A stretch of DNA of 64,000 nt. Source: BJ22 sp021298375. GTDB taxonomy: Bacteria > Planctomycetota > Planctomycetia > Pirellulales > Pirellulaceae. Below the pieces are notes generated by a model. It did not search any database. It had not been told where the DNA came from and saw only the letters and a program-made list of their open reading frames with translations. Shown here piece by piece: positions 54,020 through 62,138 of this stretch (positions within the stretch are counted from its first letter, which is position 1; every line of letters starts with the position of its first letter). The position numbers were made by a program, and so were the translations under genes. Where the stretch lies: positions 1 through 64,000 of the forward strand of contig JBKDOL010000121.1 of NCBI GenBank assembly GCA_046343015.1, read 5' to 3'.

Positions 54020-54817
54020 ATGTCCACAAAAGGACTTGTACGTCGTGATATTTTGCGGAGCGGGGCCGCTTTCGCCGCAACCCTCGCGTGGCATACTGGG
54101 AGCTCCCTTAAGATGGCAACCAAGCTTCAGCCCGGCGATCCCGGGCACGTCCGCTTCAAGACGTTGCGTTTGCAGGCCACCCGCCTGGAGGAAATGCGGA
54201 AATTTTATTCCCGCACACTCGGCTTTCCCCTGCTGGACGAACAGAACAATTCGCTCACTGTCAAGTTCGGCGGGACGGCAATCGAATTTGCCGAACAGCG
54301 CGGCACTGCGGAGCCTTTCTATCACTTCGCCTTTAACATCTCCGAAAACAAATTTCCGCAGGCCAAGGCCTGGCTCGCCGCACGTTGCCCCCTGCTGAAG
54401 TCACCGCAAGGGGCCGATGAGTTTTTTTTCGAGTTTTGGAATGCTCACGCCGTCTACTTTCAGGACCCGGCAGGCAACATTGTCGAGCTGATTGCACGCC
54501 ATACCCTGGATAACAGCCGACGAGGCGATTTTGAATTGGAGGATGTGCTTTACGCCAGCGAGATCGGCCTGGCCTCCGAGGATCCGGCGAGCCTGGGCCG
54601 GGAGTTGGGCGAGCGATTCGGGCTGGCCGGAGGAGGCTCTCTGTTCGTCGGCGATGCCTCCGGGTTTTTCGTCCTGCCCGAGGTCGGTCGGCTGTGGATT
54701 CCGGAAGAGCGTCAGCGGGCGACGAAGCATCCGGTGGACGTGACCCTCGTCGCCGGCCCCAATGCCGTAGAGTTCCTGCCGCCTGATTTGCCGTACCGCA
54801 TCCGACCGGCCAACTAG
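54020..54817 (+). CDS. VOC (glyoxalase/bleomycin resistance fold) protein with Tat-like signal
   Basis: A 265-residue protein. The N-terminus MSTKGLVRRDILRSGAAF has a twin-arginine followed by a hydrophobic stretch, as in Tat signals, so it may be exported folded. The body is a tandem VOC fold: FKTLRLQATRLEEMRKFYSRTLGFPL opens the first half, with YHFAFNISE, and VYFQDPAGNIVELIAR supplies the usual Glu metal ligand. A second, weaker half contains FFVLPEVGRLWIP. The substrate is unknown. ATG 54020 was chosen because it gives the signal. The binding site is weak. Confidence 0.78.
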   Translation: MSTKGLVRRDILRSGAAFAATLAWHTGSSLKMATKLQPGDPGHVRFKTLRLQATRLEEMRKFYSRTLGFPLLDEQNNSLTVKFGGTAIEFAEQRGTAEPFYHFAFNISENKFPQAKAWLAARCPLLKSPQGADEFFFEFWNAHAVYFQDPAGNIVELIARHTLDNSRRGDFELEDVLYASEIGLASEDPASLGRELGERFGLAGGGSLFVGDASGFFVLPEVGRLWIPEERQRATKHPVDVTLVAGPNAVEFLPPDLPYRIRPAN

Positions 54818-54884
54818 CCCCGGGCAGCGCCGCGACCGGCAAGCGGGCAACCGCTCGGTTACCCACCGTTTTCACTGAGAATCG

Positions 54885-55229
54885 CTACTCGCGCCGCCGC
54901 TGGGCGTTTGAAGGATGCGCCGAAATCAAGGCGTCTTCCTCTCCGCACATCGTGCCCGTGCCGATGTCGGATGCCAGCGCCGTGGACCTCGAGGAAGCTT
55001 TTGTGGCGTCGCTCTCCAACTGCCATCCAGCTGCCAAGTGCCGCGCCGCCGCGGAAGCCGGCCGAGCGAGGAACTTGCTCGCCTGTCCACAGTGCGGTGT
55101 CCACAGTGTGGCGTCCACAGTGCGGTGTCCACAGTGTGGACAGTTTATTTGAACGACCTCCGCTTGGCCGGCGAAGTTGGCCTTGCCCTCTTTTTGACAG
55201 TGTGGGCAGCGAACATTGAATGCGGGCAT
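54885..55229 (-). CDS. Small zinc-ribbon protein interrupted by a tandem repeat
   Basis: Starting at ATG 55229 (AGGAT upstream), the first 34 residues form a zinc ribbon: MPAFNVRCPHCQKEG, then VVQINCPHCGH. Directly after the second CxxC pair the reading frame enters a four-copy 14-bp repeat, which encodes a second PHCG. The final 65 residues are Ala/Ser-rich without features. The protein is 114 residues if the frame is intact. Because the repeat unit is not a multiple of three, the C-terminus depends on the copy number. Such ribbons often head longer proteins; function is unknown. It is convergent with the VOC gene. Confidence 0.5.
   Translation of the reverse strand: MPAFNVRCPHCQKEGKANFAGQAEVVQINCPHCGHRTVDATLWTPHCGQASKFLARPASAAARHLAAGWQLESDATKASSRSTALASDIGTGTMCGEEDALISAHPSNAQRRRE
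55085..55140. repeat. Four-copy 14-bp tandem repeat inside a coding frame
   Basis: GTCCACAGTGYGGN repeats at 55085, 55099, 55113 and 55127. Copies 1 and 3 end CGGT; copies 2 and 4 have TGGC and TGGA, so a 28-bp higher-order unit is also present. It overlaps the zinc-ligand codons of the ribbon protein on the minus strand. Confidence 0.92.
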
Positions 55230-55914
55230 AAGCGATCCTGCCGCTTTCACATGCCTGGAGACAACCGGAATTCGTCCGGTAACGCCCCGGTGACTTGACA
55301 CCTCGATCTATTTGGATTGCACCACCAGCGTCAAGTTTTTTGATCGCTCCGGGGGAGCCACTTGGAAAAAGTACAACTGAGACAGGGAGTCACCTCAAGG
55401 CACTAATCAAAGAGAAAAATAAAAGTGGTTCTTGGATGAAGTGCTGCCAAAGAAACTTTACCCGGATACTGGGTGCAGTTTGCGGCCGTGGCACCCCTCC
55501 ACGCTTGAACATGCTTTCCCGCCCCCTCGCCGCTCCTACCTCCCCTAACTCACCTCCCCTGCTCTCATTTTTCCTCACTTAACTCCCATCCGTGGTTCCC
55601 GATTCATTCCACTCCCCATGAGCACCCAAGAGTGCTTCCCCTGCGGAATCTGCCCCGGTTATGCGGGTTATCCCGGGTGTCGATCCTCATTTGAGTTGGT
55701 CACAGGGCGGTTTTGATTGACCCTCGAAAACCGGCTTTTAGAATGGGCCGGTGGCTCTGATTGACCCTCAAAAAGCCACTTGCCCTGCAGCCCGGGCGGT
55801 TGTCCTCCCTGCCGGCTTCGCGGTTTCTCTCCTTCGGGCGAACCGTTCACGCGTCCAGCCCGTAGTTCCTTTTTCGTTGACTCACCGCGCCCTCCACTGA
55901 CTGGTGCCCCGCCT
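55230..55914. other. Gap before glycosyltransferase gene
   Basis: About 685 bases with no supportable gene, and visibly more A/T-rich than the flanks around 55310-55450. TGATTGACCCTC occurs twice, 44 bases apart (55714-55725, 55758-55769), followed by AAAA or GAAAA, and GCACCCAAGAGTGC forms a 4-bp hairpin near 55623. The repeats may be regulatory sites. Confidence 0.45.
55714..55769 (+). repeat. Two copies of TGATTGACCCTC, 44 bases apart
   Basis: Perfect 12-base direct copies at 55714-55725 and 55758-55769, about 145-200 bases before the glycosyltransferase start. Spacing of about four helical turns would suit a dimer-binding regulator, but this is inference. Confidence 0.6.
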
Positions 55915-56637
55915 ATGACTCGCTTTTTGACCGCGCTTCCGGTTTACAACGAACTGAAAAACGTCAATCGCGTCCTCGACGAGGTCGTTCGACATGCCGA
56001 CGATGTGCTCGTTGTCGATGACGGCTCCAAGGATGGCACCTCGGAGTTGCTGGAGCACCGCCGCGACATTCAACTGGTCACCCACGACCCCAACCGTGGC
56101 TACGGCGCAGCTCTGATCACGGCATTCGATTACGCCGTCACGCACGGTTATGAACTGCTCATCACGATCGACTGCGACGGCCAACATGAGCCCCAGCGGA
56201 TTCGCGAGTTCGTCGCCGAGTACGATCGGACCGGAGCCGACCTGATTTCGGGCAGTCGCTACCTCGAGCAGTTCGGCAGCAACACGCCGGTCCCGGTTGA
56301 GCGGCGCCGAATCAACCACCACATCACTCAGGTTCTCAATGCTCGACTGGGGCTGAACCTGAGCGACTCCTTCTGCGGCTTCAAAGCCTACAAGGTCGAC
56401 TCGCTGCCGCAGCTGCGGCTGACCGAGACCGGCTATGCCATGCCGCTGGAGTTCTGGGTTCAGGCCGCCTGCCACTCGTTTGAGATCGTCGAGTTCCCCG
56501 TGCCGCTGATTTACCTCGACGAGTCCCGCTCGTTCGGCGGCCAACTGGACAACGGCGATACCCGGCTGAAATACTACCTTGATGTCCTGGAACGCAGCCT
56601 CGCCGCGCTCCCCAAGAACTGTGCCAAACTCCGCTAA
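55915..56637 (+). CDS. Family 2 glycosyltransferase (dolichol-phosphate mannosyltransferase-like)
   Basis: A 240-residue GT-A fold enzyme that would transfer a sugar from a nucleotide donor to a lipid carrier or other acceptor. Motifs are VYNELKNV near residue 10, DVLVVDDGSKDGT, the DxD-type TIDCDGQHEP, and SGSRYLEQ. No C-terminal membrane helices are present, so it is the soluble DPM1-like type. The start MTRFLTALPVYNE fits the family. Upstream frame (to 55780) is not conserved-looking. The next gene starts inside its last codons. Confidence 0.9.
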   Translation: MTRFLTALPVYNELKNVNRVLDEVVRHADDVLVVDDGSKDGTSELLEHRRDIQLVTHDPNRGYGAALITAFDYAVTHGYELLITIDCDGQHEPQRIREFVAEYDRTGADLISGSRYLEQFGSNTPVPVERRRINHHITQVLNARLGLNLSDSFCGFKAYKVDSLPQLRLTETGYAMPLEFWVQAACHSFEIVEFPVPLIYLDESRSFGGQLDNGDTRLKYYLDVLERSLAALPKNCAKLR

Positions 56638-58252
56638 CGCCACTTCGGAATTGCTCGTGCGTCGACTCGAACGCCACACCGTCAGGGCTCCGGCCGAACA
56701 TGGTCACAGCCTGCAGGTGCCCGCGCTGGCCAACGCGCGGCCTTTGGTCGGGACGAATCGCAGCCTGCTGAAAAGCTGGAATATCGAACTGGCAGGTCGC
56801 CCACTCGCAATGCTGCGGGAGCAACTGCGCGGGGAACTACCGCGGCTGGCCCTCCAGCACACGCGGCGGTACCGCGACGTCAGCCCCGCCGGCTGGGACG
56901 ATCAGAGCCTCCTGCTCTCGGGGCACCAGCCGCGGCTGTTCCATCCCGGCGTCTGGTTCAAGAACTACGCGCTCTCGTCGCTCGGCCAGTATGGAATCGG
57001 CACTCCGATCAACTTGGTTGTCGATAATGACCTCTGCGGCCTCCCGGCGATCGCAGTCCCCGTGGTTCATCAGGGACGAACCGCTTTCGCAAACTGCCAC
57101 TACGACCAGTCCAGCGACAACGTGCCGTTCGAACTCAGCCGCCTCGTCGATGAGTCGACCTTTCGTTCGTTTCCAGAGCGACTTGGTCAGCTGCTCGAGC
57201 CGCTCGTCGCGGTGCCGCTGGTCCATCGGCTGTGGGAACATTGGTCGGCGCTCCCCAGCGACCTCCGCGGCAACCTCGGACTGGGACTCGCCGCCGCGCG
57301 GCACAAACTCGAAGCGGATTTCGGCTGGCAAACGCTCGAGCTTCCCTTGAGCCAGCTCTGCCGCACCGAAGCGTTCGCCTGTTTTCTTGCCGAACTGCTG
57401 CTGCGGGCGAAAGAGCTTCGGACGATTCACAATTCGGCGCTGGATGAGTATCGCCGGCTCAACCGGATTCGCAGCAAGTCGCACCCGGTCCCCGCCCTGG
57501 CGCTCGAAGGCAATTGGTGCGAAGTTCCCTTCTGGGTTTACTCTGCGGCGAAACCGCGGCGGCAACGGCTCTTCGTACAGGCCACCGGCGCGGGACTTGA
57601 GTTGAGCGACCGCGATGGCTGGAGCCTGACGCTCGACAAGCTGCGGCTGACCGAGCAACTGCAGCAGCTTCTGCAGGGGCCGGTTTGCATTCGCACTCGA
57701 GCCCTGACGACGACGCTCTTCTCCCGCGTGCTCGCCTGCGATCTGTTCCTGCATGGAATCGGCGGCGCCAAATACGACGAGTTGACGAACGAGATTGGCC
57801 AGCAATTCTTCGGGATGCCGCTGCCGGCCTTCATGACACTGACCGCGACGGTACGTTTGCCGGGTCACGAGCGGCCGACGACGGCTGCGGATGTGGTGCG
57901 GCATGAAGTGCTCCAGCGCGAGCTGAGATACCATCCTGAACAGCACCTCAACCCGGCCGACACTGCGGCCGCCGCAAAGTGGGTCGCAGCCAAAAGGCAT
58001 TTGCTCGCGACACGCGGCTCCAACTCGAATCTGAAGTCTTGGCAGCGTGAACTGGAGCAAGTCGATGCCGCGCTTGAGCCTTATGTCGCGCGAACCGCCA
58101 AGCAACTCGCGGCGGAAATCGAGCGGCTCAGCGAAGTCCAGCAGTGTGACGCCGTGCTCGGGTCGCGTGAGATCTCGCTCTGCTGCTTTGATGCGGGATT
58201 GCCCGCTCAGATCGCCGCCGCCGCTCGTAACCACTCCAGCGCCTCGAGATAG
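56621..58252 (+). CDS. Conserved-type hypothetical protein, BshC-like architecture
   Basis: A protein of about 543 residues. Two segments recall bacillithiol synthase BshC. An early LLSGHQPRLFHPGVWFKNYA compares with the GGQQAGLLTGPLYTIHK loop. A late LACDLFLHGIGGAKYDEL compares with the IAGPGEINYWGEL region. Here the second is followed by FFGMPLPAFM. Between them is a helical part and the last 100 residues look coiled. BshC adds cysteine to glucosaminyl-malate, but identity in function is only a hypothesis. Start uncertain: GTG 56621 overlaps the glycosyltransferase by 17 bases. TTG 56651 and GTG 56657 are alternatives. It is convergent and overlapping by 46 bases with the hydrolase gene. 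Confidence 0.6.
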   Translation: MPNSANATSELLVRRLERHTVRAPAEHGHSLQVPALANARPLVGTNRSLLKSWNIELAGRPLAMLREQLRGELPRLALQHTRRYRDVSPAGWDDQSLLLSGHQPRLFHPGVWFKNYALSSLGQYGIGTPINLVVDNDLCGLPAIAVPVVHQGRTAFANCHYDQSSDNVPFELSRLVDESTFRSFPERLGQLLEPLVAVPLVHRLWEHWSALPSDLRGNLGLGLAAARHKLEADFGWQTLELPLSQLCRTEAFACFLAELLLRAKELRTIHNSALDEYRRLNRIRSKSHPVPALALEGNWCEVPFWVYSAAKPRRQRLFVQATGAGLELSDRDGWSLTLDKLRLTEQLQQLLQGPVCIRTRALTTTLFSRVLACDLFLHGIGGAKYDELTNEIGQQFFGMPLPAFMTLTATVRLPGHERPTTAADVVRHEVLQRELRYHPEQHLNPADTAAAAKWVAAKRHLLATRGSNSNLKSWQRELEQVDAALEPYVARTAKQLAAEIERLSEVQQCDAVLGSREISLCCFDAGLPAQIAAAARNHSSASR

Positions 58253-59091
58253 GCCGGCAGCTGGTCGTCCGGCAGCGACTCATGGTGGTCGGCGCCGCTG
58301 ATGACAAACACTCGCTTGGGCCCGGCATAGGCCTCGATGATCTCTTGTTGGTAGCTGACAGGAACCAGCCGATCGCGTTCCGACTGAACGAACAGCGCGG
58401 GGGCCCGGCAGCGGGCTGCGTTTGCCACGGCGTCGAAGCTCGCGGGAAACTCGGCAGCGACCCAGCGAGCGGCCCCCAAACTCCACCAGTTGTAGCGGGG
58501 TCGCCGCCGAATCAGCTGGTGAATCGGCGGCGGATTGCGGAGAAACAGGGCGGAGACTTCGTGCCGCGCGGCGAGGTGCAGGGCGCTCGTTCCCCCGAGA
58601 CTGTTGCCGACCAGCAGCGTGGGGAGCTGCGGATGCCGCCGGCGCACAAACTCCCAACTCGCCGCCGCGACCTGGGGCATGAACCGAACTGCCGCCGTCC
58701 CGCCACTGGTTCCGTAACCCGGCGGATTGACCGCCCAGACTTCGCCCGAAGCATTCGGCCAAAGCTCCAGCGGATGCGGACCGGCTCTTTCGGCGCGGCC
58801 CCCGGTTCCCGGAAACTTCAGCACCGCCCATTCCTGCGGCGATGTTCGCGCCAGCCGCTCGGCCAATCGCAGTCGCGCTTGATCCACTGCGGTCGCCAAG
58901 ACGTCTGCTTGCGGATCCGCTGCTCCCCTTCGCTGCTCCAGCCCCTGCCAATTGGGCTCCCAGCGTTTCCCCCAAAGCTCACATTGCCAATCCTCGCCGT
59001 GCAACAGCTCACGCACGCGGTCTTCGGGGTCGATCGCCTCCGTCGTCGGGCAAAGAATCAGGCGATCGGCAAGTCGGGAAAAAAGCGACAT
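58207..59091 (-). CDS. Alpha/beta hydrolase fold protein
   Basis: A 294-residue hydrolase. The nucleophile elbow is GNSLGG (Ser near residue 170), the acid is in SERDRLVPVSY and the His in SGADHHES, the full Ser-Asp-His triad. An oxyanion-type stretch AVNPPGYGTSGG precedes it. No signal peptide is seen, so it is probably cytoplasmic; the ester substrate is unknown. The ATG at 59091 overlaps the stop of the truncated esterase gene (TGATG), so translation is probably coupled. Confidence 0.85.
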   Translation of the reverse strand: MSLFSRLADRLILCPTTEAIDPEDRVRELLHGEDWQCELWGKRWEPNWQGLEQRRGAADPQADVLATAVDQARLRLAERLARTSPQEWAVLKFPGTGGRAERAGPHPLELWPNASGEVWAVNPPGYGTSGGTAAVRFMPQVAAASWEFVRRRHPQLPTLLVGNSLGGTSALHLAARHEVSALFLRNPPPIHQLIRRRPRYNWWSLGAARWVAAEFPASFDAVANAARCRAPALFVQSERDRLVPVSYQQEIIEAYAGPKRVFVISGADHHESLPDDQLPAYLEALEWLRAAAAI

Positions 59092-59573
59092 CACCGCGAG
59101 CTCGTGGCTAGGTGTCGGGAAAGTGATGCCTCGGGGTAGAGCTTAAAGCCCTGCGGGTCATCCGGATTCCAGTCTCCGCCCAGGGTGGTGCCACCTGTAG
59201 CGCACTTGATGATGGCGATCGATGCACCTGTCACTTGAGAAACTCGACGGGCAAAACTCAACTCGGGACCGACGACCTCGCCCACGGGTTGCAAAGGCAC
59301 CCATCCCCTGGAAGCCAGTTTGTCCTTTCGGCCGATGGGGTAAGAAAACAAGATCTGGTCTTGTGGTTGGTCGAGACCAGTGAATGGCGGAAATCGATTG
59401 ATGTCCTTCACGTTGGAATCGGAGCCCACCATGTTGGACTGCCCGGCAAAAATAAAGACCCGCACGACTTCCAAGTCGTCAGCCTGAAACCCAGCAGCCA
59501 CCTGTTTCGCAGCAGCCAGAGCGACAATCGAAAAAATCAGGCAGATCGCCAAACCATTCCGTTTCGGTTTCAT
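59091..59573 (-). pseudogene. Truncated SASA-type (sialate O-acetylesterase/CE6-like) protein
   Basis: Exported (signal at residues 7-28). The fold opening is intact: VRVFIFAGQSNMVGSDS with nucleophile Ser46, then GPELSFARRVSQ and IIKCATGGTTLGGDW. The family normally runs on for another 100 or more residues to a block carrying the catalytic Asp/His. Here the frame ends at residue 160 soon after GFKLYP. The C-terminal half, with the acid/base residues, is missing, so activity is unlikely unless it pairs with another protein. It starts two bases after the DUF6288 gene stop, and its own stop overlaps the hydrolase ATG. Confidence 0.55.
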
Positions 59574-59574
59574 G

Positions 59575-62007
59575 CTAGTTCAGCTGTTGGGTTGCGATTG
59601 GGACAAGTTTCGGGGCCTCGGTCGCGGCTTCGATTTCACGAATCGTCTCGCGAACCGACTGTGCCTTTCTCCGTCCCAACTCGCGAGGGAAGTCGGGCTC
59701 TTCATTTTCGAAGTAATCGGCGATCTGGTTCAGCTCAGGAATGACCGACTTGGCATGGGCTCCGTAGCTCAGCAGGATCTTCATCAATTCGGGCGTTCGA
59801 TTTTCGCTCGACCAGGGATTCTGCTCGCGGGTGTACCTGACACAGGCGAGCATCCCTTCAGCGATTCGATGTTTGGCCAACAGCCGCAGCCCTTCCACGC
59901 GAATCGTGTCCGCGAACATCTCGCCGCTGGGGGCAGGTTCCACAATCGCCTGATAGATAGCCGGCAGGAGCGGCTGGATTTCTTCGGCTGTCAGATTTCG
60001 GTAGACCGAACTGATACTGCCGCGAGCGCGACCGTCCTGGTTTTTCAGTCCAGCCCGGACCGCCTTGTACAGCGCCTCCTGGTCGACGCCCTCCAGCGAG
60101 CGGCTGAGCATTCCGCTCCCATTGTCAAAAAGCGCAAACGTGAGGTAACGCTGCTGCATGCCGCGGGGGTCGGTTTGGGGATCGACAGTCGCCAAAAGTT
60201 CCAGCAGTTGGGGGACTGTCTGGACTGCTGGTTCGCCAATACTGGCCAACGCCTCGGCCGCCTTTATCCGCAGCCAGAGGTCTTTCTCGTCCAACAGTTT
60301 CTGGAGCGACTCAACGGCCGGAGCTCCGCGTTTTTTCAGCTCGATCAAGGCTTGGCAGGCACCATACTTCGCCTCCAGCGACGGAGCGGCGAGCAATTCG
60401 AGCAGCATTGAAATCGGGGGCTCCCCTTGGCGGGCCAGAGCCATCGCAGCGCGCTCGCGAACAATCGGCGACCAGTTCCCCAGCCGCTCCACGAGTTCGG
60501 CGGTCGTGTAAGCATCGTAGACGCTTGTTCGGTCTTTATTGTCCCAACCTCGGCCATCGGCAATCAGCGAACGAGCAGTGGCTGTGTCGAGTTGCGGCGC
60601 GACACTGGGCCGCTTTCCCGTGAGCGTGATCTTCTTCAGCGGCATCGCGTAGGCCAGCAAGTAAGCTCCCGTGCCATCCCAACCTGCGTAACTGTCGCGA
60701 TCCGGTTCCGGCGGGCCTTGGTGGAGGTAAGTTCCATCCCAGCGCCGGGCAAGGTCGAAGTACCAGCCACCAAACTCCTGCATCCAAGCGCCAGTGGCGT
60801 TGGGACCGGACTGGGCAACTCCCGGCATCGCCCAAGTGAGATTGAAAAAATTGCCCGTGTGACCGCAGTCCCGCTCGGCGCCATGCGAAGCCACGCTCAT
60901 GCGGGAAAAAAACTCGGCGCCTGGCTTTTCACCCAGCAGATTGAACAGCACAGCCGCCATCCCGCACTTGCCATTATCTTCATGCGTTTCGATCCAGGGA
61001 TGGTGGTCACCGTAAGGAACCGCACCCTTGCCGATATAGAACCTTAACAGGCGTGCACTGAGCTCAATCGCACGAGCCACTTCGGGATCATCAACCCCCG
61101 CTTCACGGGCCAGCACCAGGGAAATGGTGAGCGGCAGTCCCGGGGCGTTCATCATCCCATACCCGCCGAGTCGCCCGTCGGGCTTGGCGAACCCATGGCC
61201 CCAAGAGCCGACCGCGCTTTGCCCCTTGGCCGCTTCCAAAGCCAGGCGACGCAAACCCGGCATCACCGACTGGTCGCCGGTGGCCATGATGTATTCCGAC
61301 AGCAGCATGATGCAGTAGCCATAGTGCCACGTCTGCATCCCAGAAGAGGTGAATTGAGCGGCCCACTCCGCTTCTCGCTTAACCAGCGGCAGGTATTCGT
61401 CGTTCCCACTGGCAAGCAGAGCGAGCGCGTTGAGCGAACGCGGAATCGGATCGAGATTTCTGCCCTCGCGGTAAGCGGGCTTGGCCATCCGCGCGGCGAG
61501 TGCTTCGCAGCCGCGCTCGAAAATGAGCCGAGACTTGGAGCAGTGAAAGGGCGCTGTCTCGCTGTAACTTCCCAGCACTGGCAGTTCGATCACCACCTCC
61601 TTGGTCTCGCCTTGCCGCCAGCGCGTCAGCGTGAGTCTCCCCCCGCCGACCTCCGATTCGGCCTCGGTGATCGCTTTGCCCAGCTCCGTCCGCGGGTCGA
61701 ACGAGAAGGGCCGGCCGCCGACTCCCAGAATGACATCGCCAACTTGAAAGGTGCCATCAGCCGGAGAACCCTGGTCGAGCTTGGTCACGAGAACCTGTCG
61801 CGCATCCTTCGTGACCAGTTGGTCGCAAAACATCCAGCCGCGAAGGCCCGTCGGGCCGAGATTCCAATCGTGTCGCGCGTTGTCAGGGACTTTTTCGCCT
61901 TGGGTGAAATCGGGGATCCTCGGCGTCTGGCGCTTGCCCTGGCCAAGGGCTGTTCCCTGGGCAGTGAAGAGGATGGTGCAAGCCAACAAAACGGGTAGTC
62001 TTCTCAC
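59575..62007 (-). CDS. DUF6288-type secreted protein with PDZ and HEAT repeats
   Basis: An 810-residue exported protein (signal at residues 5-22). A PDZ-like region lies around residues 65-140 (VLVTKLDQGSPADGTFQVGDVIL). A long central region contains the landmarks GHGFAKPDGRLGGYGMMN and DHHPWIETHEDNGKCGMAAVLF, which I associate with the DUF6288 family. The C-terminal part is made of HEAT-like alpha-helical repeats (VRERAAMALARQGEP, LWLRIKAAEALASIGEP). Function unknown. It leads a set with the truncated esterase and the hydrolase on the minus strand, and lies 131 bases after metG. Confidence 0.75.
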   Translation of the reverse strand: MRRLPVLLACTILFTAQGTALGQGKRQTPRIPDFTQGEKVPDNARHDWNLGPTGLRGWMFCDQLVTKDARQVLVTKLDQGSPADGTFQVGDVILGVGGRPFSFDPRTELGKAITEAESEVGGGRLTLTRWRQGETKEVVIELPVLGSYSETAPFHCSKSRLIFERGCEALAARMAKPAYREGRNLDPIPRSLNALALLASGNDEYLPLVKREAEWAAQFTSSGMQTWHYGYCIMLLSEYIMATGDQSVMPGLRRLALEAAKGQSAVGSWGHGFAKPDGRLGGYGMMNAPGLPLTISLVLAREAGVDDPEVARAIELSARLLRFYIGKGAVPYGDHHPWIETHEDNGKCGMAAVLFNLLGEKPGAEFFSRMSVASHGAERDCGHTGNFFNLTWAMPGVAQSGPNATGAWMQEFGGWYFDLARRWDGTYLHQGPPEPDRDSYAGWDGTGAYLLAYAMPLKKITLTGKRPSVAPQLDTATARSLIADGRGWDNKDRTSVYDAYTTAELVERLGNWSPIVRERAAMALARQGEPPISMLLELLAAPSLEAKYGACQALIELKKRGAPAVESLQKLLDEKDLWLRIKAAEALASIGEPAVQTVPQLLELLATVDPQTDPRGMQQRYLTFALFDNGSGMLSRSLEGVDQEALYKAVRAGLKNQDGRARGSISSVYRNLTAEEIQPLLPAIYQAIVEPAPSGEMFADTIRVEGLRLLAKHRIAEGMLACVRYTREQNPWSSENRTPELMKILLSYGAHAKSVIPELNQIADYFENEEPDFPRELGRRKAQSVRETIREIEAATEAPKLVPIATQQLN

Positions 62008-62096
62008 GGAGAGCTGCTTTCGAGGAGGCAGGGTGCTTCAGCGGCATTGCTTGCTGCTGAGAGAGGGCAAAGTCAACGCCCCCGCATTCTAGCACC

Positions 62097-62138
62097 CTTT
62101 CACCCAGCTCATGCCGCCTTTCACCCAGCTCATGCCGC
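62097..62138. repeat. 21-bp perfect tandem duplication abutting metG stop
   Basis: CTTTCACCCAGCTCATGCCGC occurs twice (62097-62117, 62118-62138). The second copy ends at the base before the metG stop codon (TTA on the plus strand, 62139-62141). Confidence 0.92.

Noticed and set aside
56837..58234. 465-codon minus-strand frame over the BshC-like gene
   Set aside because: Arg/Gln-rich translation without domains; the plus strand has BshC-like segments and better composition.
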